From Treponema sp. (GTDB taxonomy: Bacteria; Spirochaetota; Spirochaetia; Treponematales; Treponemataceae), in the NCBI GenBank assembly GCA_024680155.1, contig JAILCM010000136.1, positions 1-62,383 on the forward strand: a stretch of DNA of 62,383 nucleotides, written 5' to 3'. Of this stretch, positions 38,315 to 47,960 are shown in pieces. Under the pieces are notes generated by a model. That model did no database searches, was not told the DNA's origin, and worked only from the letters and a program-made list of their open reading frames with translations. Both the position numbers and the translations under genes were made by a program. Each line of letters begins with the position of its first letter. The first letter of the stretch is position 1.

Positions 38315-40381
38315 ATGCGGATTGGCTTAGTTTTAAACATTCTTGATGAAGAATATCAAATTTCGGTGTATTCGGGCGTAAAAAAACGTGCACAGGAGCT
38401 TGGCGTTGAGCTTATTTGTTTTCAGCAGGAAAATCTAAAGTTTGCGGAAAAATCATTGCTGGCTTCATTTCCTTCAAAAGAGTTTTTTAATCTTGATGGA
38501 ATAATTTTTTTAACTTCGGTAATTTCGGATAAATATGATATTAAATGCAAAAGTCAGCTTGAAAAATTGTGGGGAAAAATTCCTGTTGTTTCGGTAGGAC
38601 AAAAAGTTCAGGATATCCCGTCGCTTTTGATTCAGACTGACGCTTCTATGAAACAGCTTATAGAACACTTGATTTTAAATCACAACTATAAGAAGTTTTT
38701 TTACATTGGCGGTTCATTAAAACATCAGGATGCAATCAAGCGTGAAGAAATTTTTATAAAAACTATCGAAGCTTACAAACCGTGGTACCCAGAACTTTCG
38801 TATACAATAAAACGTGGATGGTTTACTGAAAAAGCGGCGATTAAAGCGATGGAAACTTATTATGCGGAAGGTCATGGAGCTCCAGATGTTATTGTTTGTG
38901 CAAATGATAATATGGCGATTGGTGTTTACAAGTTCCTTAAAATCAATTCCGACAATCCAGAAATTGGTTTTCCTGCGGTAACTGGTTTTGATGATGTTCC
39001 ACAGGGGCAATTTGTAATTCCAGCTCTTACAACCGTACATCAGCCTATGGTAGAAACTGGTGAAGCCTCGGTAGATGCAATTCTAGATTTGATTGACAAA
39101 AAAGAACTTCCGTCTGAGCAGTTTATTGAATCTAATCTTGTTTTGCGAAATTCCTGCGGTTGTGGTCCAGAAAAAGCATTGCATTTTGATGAAGAAGTTC
39201 TTGAAAAAATGCAGTCTCGTTTTGTTCAATCAGAAATGCTTTTGCGAACTGTAAGTTATATTGGTCAGGATTTAAATTATTGTCAGACTCTTTGGGGGCT
39301 TCAGTATATAATCAACGAAAATATTGCTCAGCTTGGAATAAAAAATTTCTGCGTTCTTGCTTTTTCTATAAAAAATCAGGCGATTGATGCTTCTAAAATT
39401 AAAGTAAAAGATGTTTATGTAAGACGAAACGGTGTTCATTTTGAAAATTTTACGAATGGTGAAGAGTTGTCACTGAGTGATTTTTACTCAAAATATCTTT
39501 ATTACGATGATGAAATTCCTAATTCAATGATTTTTAAGGCTCTTCATATTGCTGGTGAAATTATTGGTTGTGTTCTTTATGATGGGCCGTCAGATATTCT
39601 TCCCTATTTGTGTTCTGTTTGTATAAGTATTGGACAGTCGATTATGCGAATTCTTGATATTGAAGAGCGAAAAAAACGTTCTGAGTATCTTGAAAAGGAA
39701 GTTGAAAAGCGTACCCGCGAACTTTTGGAAGCTAATTCTAAGCGAATGGAAGTTGAAGCGGAAGTTTTGAGAATTAGTGAAATTGAACGTCAGCGGTTCA
39801 GTAATGATTTGCATGATGATATTTGCCAGCGGCTTGCAGGAATTTCTATGCTTTGTAAGAGTTATTCAAATCAAAGTGATCCGGTTGATAAAAAACAGAT
39901 GCTTGAACTTGCCGAGCTTATAAGCGATACTTTGGTAACGACCCGTCAGTATGCTCATAATTCTTATCCGGTTGAACTTGAAAGCCTTGGAATGAACAAG
40001 AGTATTCATAATCTTTGTGTCAGTTTTGAAAAGCAGACTGGAATTAAGGTTTTGTATGAATGGGCGGTTCCTGAATCAGTTGTTTTTGATAAAACCCAAA
40101 AGCTGAATATTTTTAGAATCATTCAGGAAGCTTTGCATAATGTGATGAAACATTCACGGGCGGCATCAGTTTTGGTGCAGATAAAAAAAACAGGCTCAAA
40201 ATTGTATGTAAAAGTTGTGGATGACGGATGCGGTATAAAAGCTAAACGTTCAGAGTTGGGTGAAAAGAAAGGGCTTGGTATTAATTCCATGCAGTATAGG
40301 GCGAACCAGATTGGAGCGTCTTTTACCGTAAAGGCGAACAAACCAAGCGGTACCTGCGTTCAAGTTGTACTAAAGTTGTAG
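38315..40381 (+). CDS. Soluble histidine kinase with N-terminal LacI-type sugar-binding domain (HisKA_3/HATPase)
   Basis: MRIGLVLNILDEEYQISVYSGVKKRAQELGVELICF...VICANDNMAIGVYKFL..FPAVTGFDDVPQGQFVIPALTTVHQP; RQRFSNDLHDDICQRLAGI; DDGCGIKAKRS..GLGINSMQYRANQIGA. Confidence 0.92.
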   Translation: MRIGLVLNILDEEYQISVYSGVKKRAQELGVELICFQQENLKFAEKSLLASFPSKEFFNLDGIIFLTSVISDKYDIKCKSQLEKLWGKIPVVSVGQKVQDIPSLLIQTDASMKQLIEHLILNHNYKKFFYIGGSLKHQDAIKREEIFIKTIEAYKPWYPELSYTIKRGWFTEKAAIKAMETYYAEGHGAPDVIVCANDNMAIGVYKFLKINSDNPEIGFPAVTGFDDVPQGQFVIPALTTVHQPMVETGEASVDAILDLIDKKELPSEQFIESNLVLRNSCGCGPEKALHFDEEVLEKMQSRFVQSEMLLRTVSYIGQDLNYCQTLWGLQYIINENIAQLGIKNFCVLAFSIKNQAIDASKIKVKDVYVRRNGVHFENFTNGEELSLSDFYSKYLYYDDEIPNSMIFKALHIAGEIIGCVLYDGPSDILPYLCSVCISIGQSIMRILDIEERKKRSEYLEKEVEKRTRELLEANSKRMEVEAEVLRISEIERQRFSNDLHDDICQRLAGISMLCKSYSNQSDPVDKKQMLELAELISDTLVTTRQYAHNSYPVELESLGMNKSIHNLCVSFEKQTGIKVLYEWAVPESVVFDKTQKLNIFRIIQEALHNVMKHSRAASVLVQIKKTGSKLYVKVVDDGCGIKAKRSELGEKKGLGINSMQYRANQIGASFTVKANKPSGTCVQVVLKL

Positions 40382-40438
40382 CTGAAACTTGGGCTGGCGA
40401 GGGTGGAGTAGAGTGTTTGTGCTTAAAGGAGTTTTATT

Positions 40439-41026
40439 TTGAAAAAGAAGAATAAATTTTTACAGCTTCTTGACCTTTATTTTACGTTTGCAAAAATTGG
40501 GGCATTTACTTTTGGTGGTGGGCTTGCAATGATGCCTATGATGCAGCGTGAACTTGTTCAGAGTCATGGCTGGATTACAGAAGAAGATTTGATTGATTAT
40601 TATGCAGTTGGCCAGAGTACGCCGGGAATTATTGCAATTAACGTTGCAACTTTTGTCGGTTACAGGCAGGCTGGAATTCTTGGTGGAGTAATTGCCAGTC
40701 TTGGAATGGTAACTCCGTCGCTTGTAATAATAATGATTCTTGCAAGGCTGATTAATTCAATTTCGGAATATCCGCTTATTCAAAAAGCTTTAAAAGGAAT
40801 TAACGTTGCGGTTGCAGCTCTTCTTACAAGTGTAATTGTGAATTTTGCAAAAAAGACAATTAAAAATGTGTGGAATGCTGTTTTTATGGTGATTGCCTTT
40901 GTGCTCGTATTTTTCTTTAAGTTGCAGTCGTTTTATATAATTCTTGTGGCAATAGCAACTGGAGTTGTGTTTACGCTGATTAAGCAAAAGAAGGCGGATA
41001 ACGAAAATGAAGGTGGCGAAAAATGA
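40439..41026 (+). CDS. Chromate transporter family subunit 1
   Basis: FAKIGAFTFGGGLAMMPMMQRELV, GQSTPGIIAINVATFVGYRQAG; TTG start after AAAGGAG. Confidence 0.92.
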   Translation: MKKKNKFLQLLDLYFTFAKIGAFTFGGGLAMMPMMQRELVQSHGWITEEDLIDYYAVGQSTPGIIAINVATFVGYRQAGILGGVIASLGMVTPSLVIIMILARLINSISEYPLIQKALKGINVAVAALLTSVIVNFAKKTIKNVWNAVFMVIAFVLVFFFKLQSFYIILVAIATGVVFTLIKQKKADNENEGGEK

Positions 41027-41595
41027 GTTATCTTCAGCTTTTTCTTACGTTTTTTTATATAGGACTTTTTACAATTGGCGGCGGTGTTGTTGCAATTACT
41101 CTTATGCAGCAGGCGGTTGTAGATAAAGGAATTATTTCTGCCGATCAGTTTTACAATATGATTGCCATTTCCGAAAGTACACCGGGGCCTCTTGGAACAA
41201 ATATGGCAACCTACATTGGTTTTAGTCAGCACGGAGTTTTGGGAGCGATTGTTGCAACTTTAGCCGAAGCCCTTCCTTCCATAATTATCATCCTTATAAT
41301 TGCGCATTTTCTTGAAAAATTTCATAAAAATCCTCTTGTAAAAGGTGCGCTCAGTTTTTTGCGGCCAGTTACTACGGGGCTTGTTCTTGTTCCGGCCCTT
41401 CAGATTTTTATTTATGCGGTAATGAATCTGCCGGAGGATTTTGCGGTTTTAAAACAAATCAGCGAATGGAAAAATCTTTTTAACTGGATGAATCTTGCGG
41501 TTTACGAACTTTTTACTGTGCTTTTATTTAAGTTTAAGCTGCATCCAATTTTAATAATTTTGATGGGCGCGGCGTTCGGAATGCTGTTTTTGTAG
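41023..41595 (+). CDS. Chromate transporter family subunit 2
   Basis: FFYIGLFTIGGGVVAITLMQQ, SESTPGPLGTNMATYIGF; 4-nt ATGA overlap with subunit 1. Confidence 0.92.
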   Translation: MSYLQLFLTFFYIGLFTIGGGVVAITLMQQAVVDKGIISADQFYNMIAISESTPGPLGTNMATYIGFSQHGVLGAIVATLAEALPSIIIILIIAHFLEKFHKNPLVKGALSFLRPVTTGLVLVPALQIFIYAVMNLPEDFAVLKQISEWKNLFNWMNLAVYELFTVLLFKFKLHPILIILMGAAFGMLFL

Positions 41596-41623
41596 GATTC
41601 TTTTTAAGAAGATTCTGCGGGAT

Positions 41624-42373
41624 TTAATCTTTTGTGGAAGTTTTAGCAATTTTCTTACGATAAATTCTGCTCCTATTTTTAGTGCCAACGCATTCAATCA
41701 ACTCCATTTTGTTGAATACCCAAATCATAAGATGGGCGTTGTTGGATGCGGCTCCTGGTTGTACCAGTTTTTGCGTTTTTAATTCTTCTGCAAGCATTTT
41801 TGCTGAAAATTTCTGAGGGAGATTAGGCGGGAGCAGGGCAAGATAATCGTTTGCAGTTCGGAACTGTTTTGTTTCAAAAATTTCGTCCAATTTTTTTCCG
41901 GTTTTAAGCCAGTTTCTTCTAAAGCGACGACGTCCGTTTCTAGATTGAACTGGTTCTGTTGTGCGGACTCTTTCTTCGGTAATTTTTACTTCCAGAACTT
42001 CAAGTGTAAAATTTGGGTTCAAAAGTACCGGGTAAATTCCTGTTAATTCACGAAAAATACTGTAAATGTTTTCTTTTTTTGGGCTTTTTCTGTAAGAAAT
42101 TTTGTTTCCTTCTGAATCTGTTAAAAGAATTTTGCGTTCAACTGGAACCGGGTGGACTAGTTTTATTTTTATTCCTCGTTCCAGAGCGTCCAAAATTTTT
42201 GGTAGTAATTTTGCAAGATTTTTAGTCTGAATCTCGATAATTCCTTCTTCCGGCGAAAAGATATCGTAAATGTAGCCGTTCTTTTCAACTTCGGTTTGAC
42301 CTTCCGTTTGCTGTGAGTACAAAAGTTTAAGTGTTTTGTGCAGATGGCTTTCATTCATCGTAGAAAACTGCAT
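41624..42373 (-). CDS. Conserved-looking hypothetical protein (possible PD-(D/E)XK-like N-terminus, basic middle, wHTH-like C-terminus)
   Basis: YIYDIFSPEEGIIEIQTKNLAKLLPKI; RNGRRRFRRNW; FSAKMLAEELKTQKLVQPGAASNNAHLMIWVFNKMELIECVG. Confidence 0.5.
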   Translation of the reverse strand: MQFSTMNESHLHKTLKLLYSQQTEGQTEVEKNGYIYDIFSPEEGIIEIQTKNLAKLLPKILDALERGIKIKLVHPVPVERKILLTDSEGNKISYRKSPKKENIYSIFRELTGIYPVLLNPNFTLEVLEVKITEERVRTTEPVQSRNGRRRFRRNWLKTGKKLDEIFETKQFRTANDYLALLPPNLPQKFSAKMLAEELKTQKLVQPGAASNNAHLMIWVFNKMELIECVGTKNRSRIYRKKIAKTSTKD

Positions 42374-42542
42374 TTTGTTACCTATTATAACCCGTTGTTT
42401 TAATTCCTGTTTAGTGTACTGATTGCTAATCGTTTGTGAAGTATAAAAATGTATGTGTAAAAAACTTTATAAAGATAAATTTTTATTATTATCTGCATAA
42501 AAAGGCGTTGACTTTAGCAAATTTTGCTATAAAATGTACGTT

Positions 42543-42580
42543 AAGTGGGAAAAAGTGGTAAAAAGTGGTAATAAGTGGGT
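42543..42580 (+). promoter_or_regulatory. MraZ-box-like repeats upstream of mraZ
   Basis: Four AAGTGG(G/T) units at exact 10-bp spacing (42543, 42553, 42563, 42573). Confidence 0.7.
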
Positions 42581-43024
42581 ATGAATCTGTTAACTGGTGA
42601 ATACAATAATACAATTGATGACAAAGGTCGTGTCTCCTTTCCCTCAAAGTTGAGAACGGCTGTTAATCAAGATGCAGTTATTGTTACCAAAGGTTTAGAT
42701 CGCTGCTTGTGGCTTTTTACCTCTGAAGAGTGGGAGTCTTTTCAGACTAAGCTGCTGGGGAATGCTTCTATGATGAAAACAAAAAGTTTAAATGTCGTTC
42801 GTCATTTTGTAGCACCTGCCCAGCTTGTGGAATTTGATAAAAACGGACGGCTTTCTATTCCCCAGAGCTTACGCGAATATGCGAATCTTTCTAAGGATTG
42901 TACAATTCTTGGCATGGCAAAATGTGTTGAATTGTGGGATTCTCAGGTTTATAAAGATTTTCAAATTGAAACCGACAGCTCGTTCCGTGAATCTGCGGAA
43001 GAATTTAATGATATACATTTTTAG
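42581..43024 (+). CDS. mraZ: Division/cell-wall cluster regulator MraZ
   Basis: NLLTGEYNNTIDDKGRVSFPSKLR, VEFDKNGRLSIPQSLREYA; ATG 42581. Confidence 0.95.
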   Translation: MNLLTGEYNNTIDDKGRVSFPSKLRTAVNQDAVIVTKGLDRCLWLFTSEEWESFQTKLLGNASMMKTKSLNVVRHFVAPAQLVEFDKNGRLSIPQSLREYANLSKDCTILGMAKCVELWDSQVYKDFQIETDSSFRESAEEFNDIHF

Positions 43025-43050
43025 AAATTATATTGTGAGAAAGTGGGAAA

Positions 43051-44037
43051 ATGGAAATAGTTCACACTCCGGTTTTATTAAAAGAATGTCTCGAATATTT
43101 GTCTCCTATAGGCGAGCCGTATGAATCAAAAGCTTTAATGATTGATTCTACGCTTGGTGAAGGCGGACACACATATAATTTCCTTTCTAAATATAAAAAT
43201 CTTTCAATTGTTGGACTTGATGCTGATTGCGTAATTCAGGCAACGGCAAAAGAACGTTTGGCTGAGTTTGGAGACCGTGTACATTTTTATAACGGCTGGT
43301 TCAACGATTTTTATGCAAATTATCCAGCAGAATATGATAAACCTGATTTAATTCTTTTTGATTTGGGAATTTCTGTTTTTCATTACGAAAAATCTGAACG
43401 TGGATTTTCTTTCCGCTATGATGAAAAACTTGATATGCGTTTAAATGCCGGTTCAGAAAAATCTGCGGCCGATTTGGTAAACGAACTTCCTGAAGAAAAG
43501 CTTGCTGATTTAATCTATCTTTATGGCGAAGAAAAACTTAGCCGAAGAATTGCTTCTGCAATTGTTAATGCCCGTCGCGGTGGAAAAATTGAATCTTCAA
43601 AAGCTCTTGCAGAAATTATCTGGAATGCGGTTCCTGCAAATTACAGATATGGTCAGATTCATCCTGCAACAAGAACTTTTCAGGCTTTGCGAATTGCGGT
43701 AAACGGAGAATTAAAACGACTTCCGCTTGCAATTCATTCTGCATTTAACTGTCTTAAACCAGGCGGAAAAATGGGTGTAATTACGTTCCATTCGCTGGAA
43801 GATAGAATTGTAAAAAATTATTTCCGTAATCTTGGAAAACAGTGCGTTTGCCCGCCGGAAGTTGCTGTTTGTCGTTGTGGCGGAAATGCTTGTGCAGAAA
43901 TCCTTACTCGCAAACCAGTTTGTCCAACCGAAGAGGAAATTAAAACTAATTCACCTTCACGAAGTGCAAAATTGCGTGTTGTTAGAAAAATTGCTGATGC
44001 TAATGAGTATCGGCTTGTGGGCGTGGAGGGATTTTAA
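43051..44037 (+). CDS. rsmH: 16S rRNA (cytosine(1402)-N(4))-methyltransferase
   Basis: HTPVLLKECLEYL, DSTLGEGGHT, DLGIS...FHYEKSERGFSFRYDEKLDMRL, ITFHSLEDRIVKNYF. Confidence 0.96.
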   Translation: MEIVHTPVLLKECLEYLSPIGEPYESKALMIDSTLGEGGHTYNFLSKYKNLSIVGLDADCVIQATAKERLAEFGDRVHFYNGWFNDFYANYPAEYDKPDLILFDLGISVFHYEKSERGFSFRYDEKLDMRLNAGSEKSAADLVNELPEEKLADLIYLYGEEKLSRRIASAIVNARRGGKIESSKALAEIIWNAVPANYRYGQIHPATRTFQALRIAVNGELKRLPLAIHSAFNCLKPGGKMGVITFHSLEDRIVKNYFRNLGKQCVCPPEVAVCRCGGNACAEILTRKPVCPTEEEIKTNSPSRSAKLRVVRKIADANEYRLVGVEGF

Positions 44038-44351
44038 TGAGAGGAATTGCGCGTTTAAAAATAAAAGAGGCGTTTAAAATTATTGGAATCAGTCTTATTA
44101 CGCTTTCAATTCCAGTAATTCTTGGGCTTTATGCTTTTCAGGCAAAAAAATATTCTGATTTAACAAAAGAAGTGATTGAGCTTGAAGCAAAACAGGAAAA
44201 ATTGATTGAGGAAAATAAAAAGCTTGTTGGCGAAATAAGCATTCTTTCAAATGCGGAACGAATTGAAAAGATTGCAACCGAAGAACTTGGAATGCACAAG
44301 GCTGAATCGGATGATATTATTCGCGTAGAAATGACTGGGGAGAAAAAATGA
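44037..44351 (+). CDS. ftsL: FtsL-like cell division protein
   Basis: Single TM + coiled coil (LTKEVIELEAKQEKLIEENKKLVGEI), RIEKIATEELGM; dcw position. Confidence 0.75.
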   Translation: MRGIARLKIKEAFKIIGISLITLSIPVILGLYAFQAKKYSDLTKEVIELEAKQEKLIEENKKLVGEISILSNAERIEKIATEELGMHKAESDDIIRVEMTGEKK

Positions 44352-45907
44352 TGGGAGCTGCGGAAAACATGACGGACGCTTTACAGAAAAATGAATCTTT
44401 ACTCACAATGCCGGAATTGGTTGCCGCAGTAAAAGGCAGCATGCTTGGGGTGGGGGCAGAATCTGTTTCCTTTACTTCCGTTGCTACAGACAGCCGTAAT
44501 GTTGTTTCTTTTTCTCTTTTTGTTCCGCTTGTTGGTGAAAAACAAAACGGACATATTTACATTCCTCAGGCTTTGGAAAAAGGTGCGAGTGTTGTTTTTA
44601 TAAATACCAGCGAATATTCCGAAAAATCAGCTTTGTATGATGAAATGGCTTCTAAAAATCCGGGAGTTGCTTTTATAACTGTAGAAAATACTCTTCACGC
44701 GTTGCAGGATGCGGCAGAAGCTTACGTTGCAAAATTCCCGAATCTTACAAAAGTTAGCATAACCGGTTCCTGTGGAAAAACTACAACAAAAGAGCTTATG
44801 GCGGCAGTTTGTGTTCGTCATTTTGGAGCAGAAAACTCAGTTTATACAAAAGGGAATTTTAATTCCGAAACCGGACTTCCACTTTCAGTTTTTAATATCC
44901 GCAAAGAACATAAAGTCGGTGTTTTTGAAATGGGCATGAACCGAGTAAACGAAATCGGCGAAATTTCTAAGGTTTTAAAATCAAAGTACGGAATCATAAC
45001 AAATATTGGAACTGCTCACATTGGAATTCTTGGTTCACGCCAGAATATTGCAACCGAAAAACGAAAATCATTTGATTATATTCCAGCTGATGGAGCCTGC
45101 TTTGTTCCAGCAAGCGATGATTTTGCAGATTTTTGTACTCAAAATGTAAAAGGTAAAATTGTAAAATTTGGTGATGATGAAAAATCACTTGCGGAACTTG
45201 GAATAAGTGATGTAAAAGACTGCGGAATTCTTGGTACAAAATTTATTCTTGATGGAATTCAGGTAAATCTTCATCTTGGCGGAAAATATAATTTTATTAA
45301 TGCTCTTGGTGTAATTGCTTGTGCAAAAGAACTTGGAATTCCAGCTGAAGAAATTAAAGAAGGAATTGAAAGTGTAAACGGACTAGCAGGACGACTGGAA
45401 ATTAAACGTCTTGTTTTAAAAAATAAATCTCTTCTTTTAATTCAGGATTGTTACAACGCAAATCTTGATTCAATGAGCGCTTCAATTGAATTTGGGGCAA
45501 AGCTTGTACAAGGCGGGGCTGGACCTGATGACGCTGGCGTTTGTGGAAAGGACGCTTGCAAAATCATTTTTGTACTTGGCGATATGAAAGAGCTTGGGGA
45601 TTCTTCAGAAAAATCACACAGAGAAATTGGTACAAAACTTAATTCAGTTGCTGAAAATGCAGAAGTTTTTGTTTTCTTTGTTGGTCCCGAAATGCACTTT
45701 GCGTTTGAAGAATTTGCCTGCAAAAATCACGCTGAATATTTTGAAAATAACGAGGAAAACTCATTTAGAAAAATTGCAGATAAGATTGAAGATATTGCTT
45801 CCAAAGACGATGTAATCCTTTTAAAAGGTTCGCATTCAATGTCGCTTGAAAAACTTACTGATTTATTCTTGAAAGACGGAGGAACGCTAAAAGATGAATC
45901 ACTATAG
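44348..45907 (+). CDS. murF: UDP-N-acetylmuramoyl-tripeptide-D-alanyl-D-alanine ligase
   Basis: VSITGSCGKTTTKELMAAV, TKGNFNSETGLPLSVFNI, QDCYNANLDSMSASIE, VLGDMKELGDSSEKSH. Confidence 0.95.
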   Translation: MMGAAENMTDALQKNESLLTMPELVAAVKGSMLGVGAESVSFTSVATDSRNVVSFSLFVPLVGEKQNGHIYIPQALEKGASVVFINTSEYSEKSALYDEMASKNPGVAFITVENTLHALQDAAEAYVAKFPNLTKVSITGSCGKTTTKELMAAVCVRHFGAENSVYTKGNFNSETGLPLSVFNIRKEHKVGVFEMGMNRVNEIGEISKVLKSKYGIITNIGTAHIGILGSRQNIATEKRKSFDYIPADGACFVPASDDFADFCTQNVKGKIVKFGDDEKSLAELGISDVKDCGILGTKFILDGIQVNLHLGGKYNFINALGVIACAKELGIPAEEIKEGIESVNGLAGRLEIKRLVLKNKSLLLIQDCYNANLDSMSASIEFGAKLVQGGAGPDDAGVCGKDACKIIFVLGDMKELGDSSEKSHREIGTKLNSVAENAEVFVFFVGPEMHFAFEEFACKNHAEYFENNEENSFRKIADKIEDIASKDDVILLKGSHSMSLEKLTDLFLKDGGTLKDESL

Positions 45908-47081
45908 TTTTTCGGCAGAACGGCCTGTTGAGCAGTATCACAAGACCGATCTTGGATTTTTAATTGCATTATTTCTTCTCTGGGGGCTTGGACTCTTTGC
46001 AATGTTTGTTTGTTCACAAAATTATGCAATGAGAGCTTTTAATAATCCGTATCACTTTCTTCAGCGCCAGTTAATTTATTCGGGAGTGGGGATGGTTCTT
46101 TTCCTGTTCTTCTGCTTCCTTGATATGAAATATATTAAAAAACTCGTGATTTTTATTGTTTTGTTTTCAGTTTTGCTTTGTCTGCTTGTTTTTATTCCGC
46201 CTTTATCGGTTGAATTGAACGGTGCACGACGATGGCTTAAACTTCCATTTAAAATGACCTTCCAGCCGTCGGAACTTGTAAAATTTTCTATGGTTTTGTT
46301 CCTTGCAAACTATTTTGACAAAGAATTTGACAAGGAAAATGAAGAAGACAGAACGGTTTTGCCTTGTGTAATCGGATTTTTAATTCTGGTTACGCTGGTT
46401 CTTTTGGAAAAAGATTTTTCTACAAGTGTTTTCCTTATAATTATTGGAATTTTGATGTTTTTTGTTAGCGGCGCAAAATTAAAGTGGATCTGGCCGTTCT
46501 TAATTTTTTCAATTCCAATTTCAATTCTGGTAATCACTTCCGAAAAATACAGAATTGAACGTTTGCTGTACTTTTTAAAGCCTTCAGAAGGGGCTTCAAC
46601 TGTAAACTTCCAGGCAAACGCTTCTAAAAATGCAATTAGTGCCGGCGGATTCTGGGGTGTTGGAATTGGACGCAACTTAAAACGTTTGAACAGCATTCCA
46701 GAAGTTCAGGCTGACTATATTTTTGCTGGTTGGGCAGAAGCAATGGGCTACATTGGTGTAATTGCCTTTTTTGTACTTTTGCTCTTTTTTGCGTGGAGAG
46801 GTTACAGAACTGCATTTAAAACTCCAAACAGATTTGCTGCTTACGGAAGTTTTGGCTGTATTTCGGTAATTTTTGTTCAGTCTATGGTGAACTGCATGGT
46901 AGTTTGTGGTTTGCTTCCTTCAACTGGAATTCCGCTTCCATTTTTTTCGGGAGGTGGTTCTTCTATAATAATAACTCTGGCAATGTGTGGGTTTGTGCTC
47001 AACGCTTCCAGGTGCGAAGAAAAGGATGAAGGTTTCAGGCAAAGTGCCGTTATTAATAGTGATAATTTATATACATTATAA
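45894..47081 (+). CDS. ftsW: FtsW-type peptidoglycan polymerase
   Basis: NGARRWLKLPFKMTFQPSELVKFSMVLFLANYF, QADYIFAGWAEAMGYIG, PSTGIPLPFFSGGGSSIIITL. Confidence 0.95.
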   Translation: MNHYSFSAERPVEQYHKTDLGFLIALFLLWGLGLFAMFVCSQNYAMRAFNNPYHFLQRQLIYSGVGMVLFLFFCFLDMKYIKKLVIFIVLFSVLLCLLVFIPPLSVELNGARRWLKLPFKMTFQPSELVKFSMVLFLANYFDKEFDKENEEDRTVLPCVIGFLILVTLVLLEKDFSTSVFLIIIGILMFFVSGAKLKWIWPFLIFSIPISILVITSEKYRIERLLYFLKPSEGASTVNFQANASKNAISAGGFWGVGIGRNLKRLNSIPEVQADYIFAGWAEAMGYIGVIAFFVLLLFFAWRGYRTAFKTPNRFAAYGSFGCISVIFVQSMVNCMVVCGLLPSTGIPLPFFSGGGSSIIITLAMCGFVLNASRCEEKDEGFRQSAVINSDNLYTL

Positions 47082-47115
47082 AAAGTTAAAATAGAGGATA
47101 AAAGGGATTAGGAAA

Positions 47116-47949
47116 ATGAGTGACATCGGTTTTTACATTGGTGATGATTACGAAGAGGTTACGGAGGTAAATACGTCTTCTTCAGATGAAAAGGCAGAGA
47201 AGAAATTTAAGGCAATCAAGATTATTTTTGTTGTACTTTGTGTGCTTCTTCTTGGTGAACTTGTTGTATACAAATATGTTTTGCCAGTTTTTTCAAATCC
47301 TAAAGTTACAATTTCGGGGCAGGTAAATTATTCTGCCGAAGACATTGCGATGCTCCTCCTTCCAATGAACAGTTCTTCCTGGCTTGATTTTGATGTTGAT
47401 CAGGCTGTTTCCCTTTTGTGTTCAGAATCTGGAATTGCAAATGCGCGTGTAGAAAAAAAATTCCCTGATAAAATCTTTGTTTCAGTTTCGGAACGTACTC
47501 CGGTAGCTGTGACTTTTGCTTCCGAAAAAGGTCATTCTTATCCTTTGCAGATTGATAAATATGGAGTTCTTTTTCCTGTAAATCCTCGTGTAAAACTTGA
47601 TACAAATTCAGTTCCTATTGTTTCTGGGCTTCCAATTGAATATGTTACCGATGGAGCCAGAATTGCAGATAAATTTAAACCTCTTATTGAACAAATTTCT
47701 GCAATTGGTGCTAAATCAAGTAAATACTTTGCGAGCATTTCGGAAATTTGCGTTATTCCAAAAGAATTCGGAAACTACGAGCTTGCACTTATTCCTTCTC
47801 AGTCTAAAATTCGAGTTTTAACGGACAGGTCATTGAATGAAGATTCGTTAAACTATATGATGATAGTACTTGATGTTTTAAATCTTCTTGATACGGATGT
47901 TATCGAAGTTGATTTAAGATATGGTTCAGTTTCTTGTAAGACAAAATAG
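47116..47949 (+). CDS. ftsQ: FtsQ/DivIB-like cell division protein
   Basis: N-terminal TM, POTRA-like VTISGQVNYSAEDIAMLL, VSVSERTPVAV; dcw position. Confidence 0.85.
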   Translation: MSDIGFYIGDDYEEVTEVNTSSSDEKAEKKFKAIKIIFVVLCVLLLGELVVYKYVLPVFSNPKVTISGQVNYSAEDIAMLLLPMNSSSWLDFDVDQAVSLLCSESGIANARVEKKFPDKIFVSVSERTPVAVTFASEKGHSYPLQIDKYGVLFPVNPRVKLDTNSVPIVSGLPIEYVTDGARIADKFKPLIEQISAIGAKSSKYFASISEICVIPKEFGNYELALIPSQSKIRVLTDRSLNEDSLNYMMIVLDVLNLLDTDVIEVDLRYGSVSCKTK

Positions 47950-47960
47950 GGGTTTGGGGA

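Noticed and set aside
47055-47090. dif-like AT-rich sequence GATAATTTATATACATTATAAAA
   Set aside because: Mostly within the end of ftsW coding sequence and poorly matching XerC/XerD arms; tempting only because xer genes are nearby.
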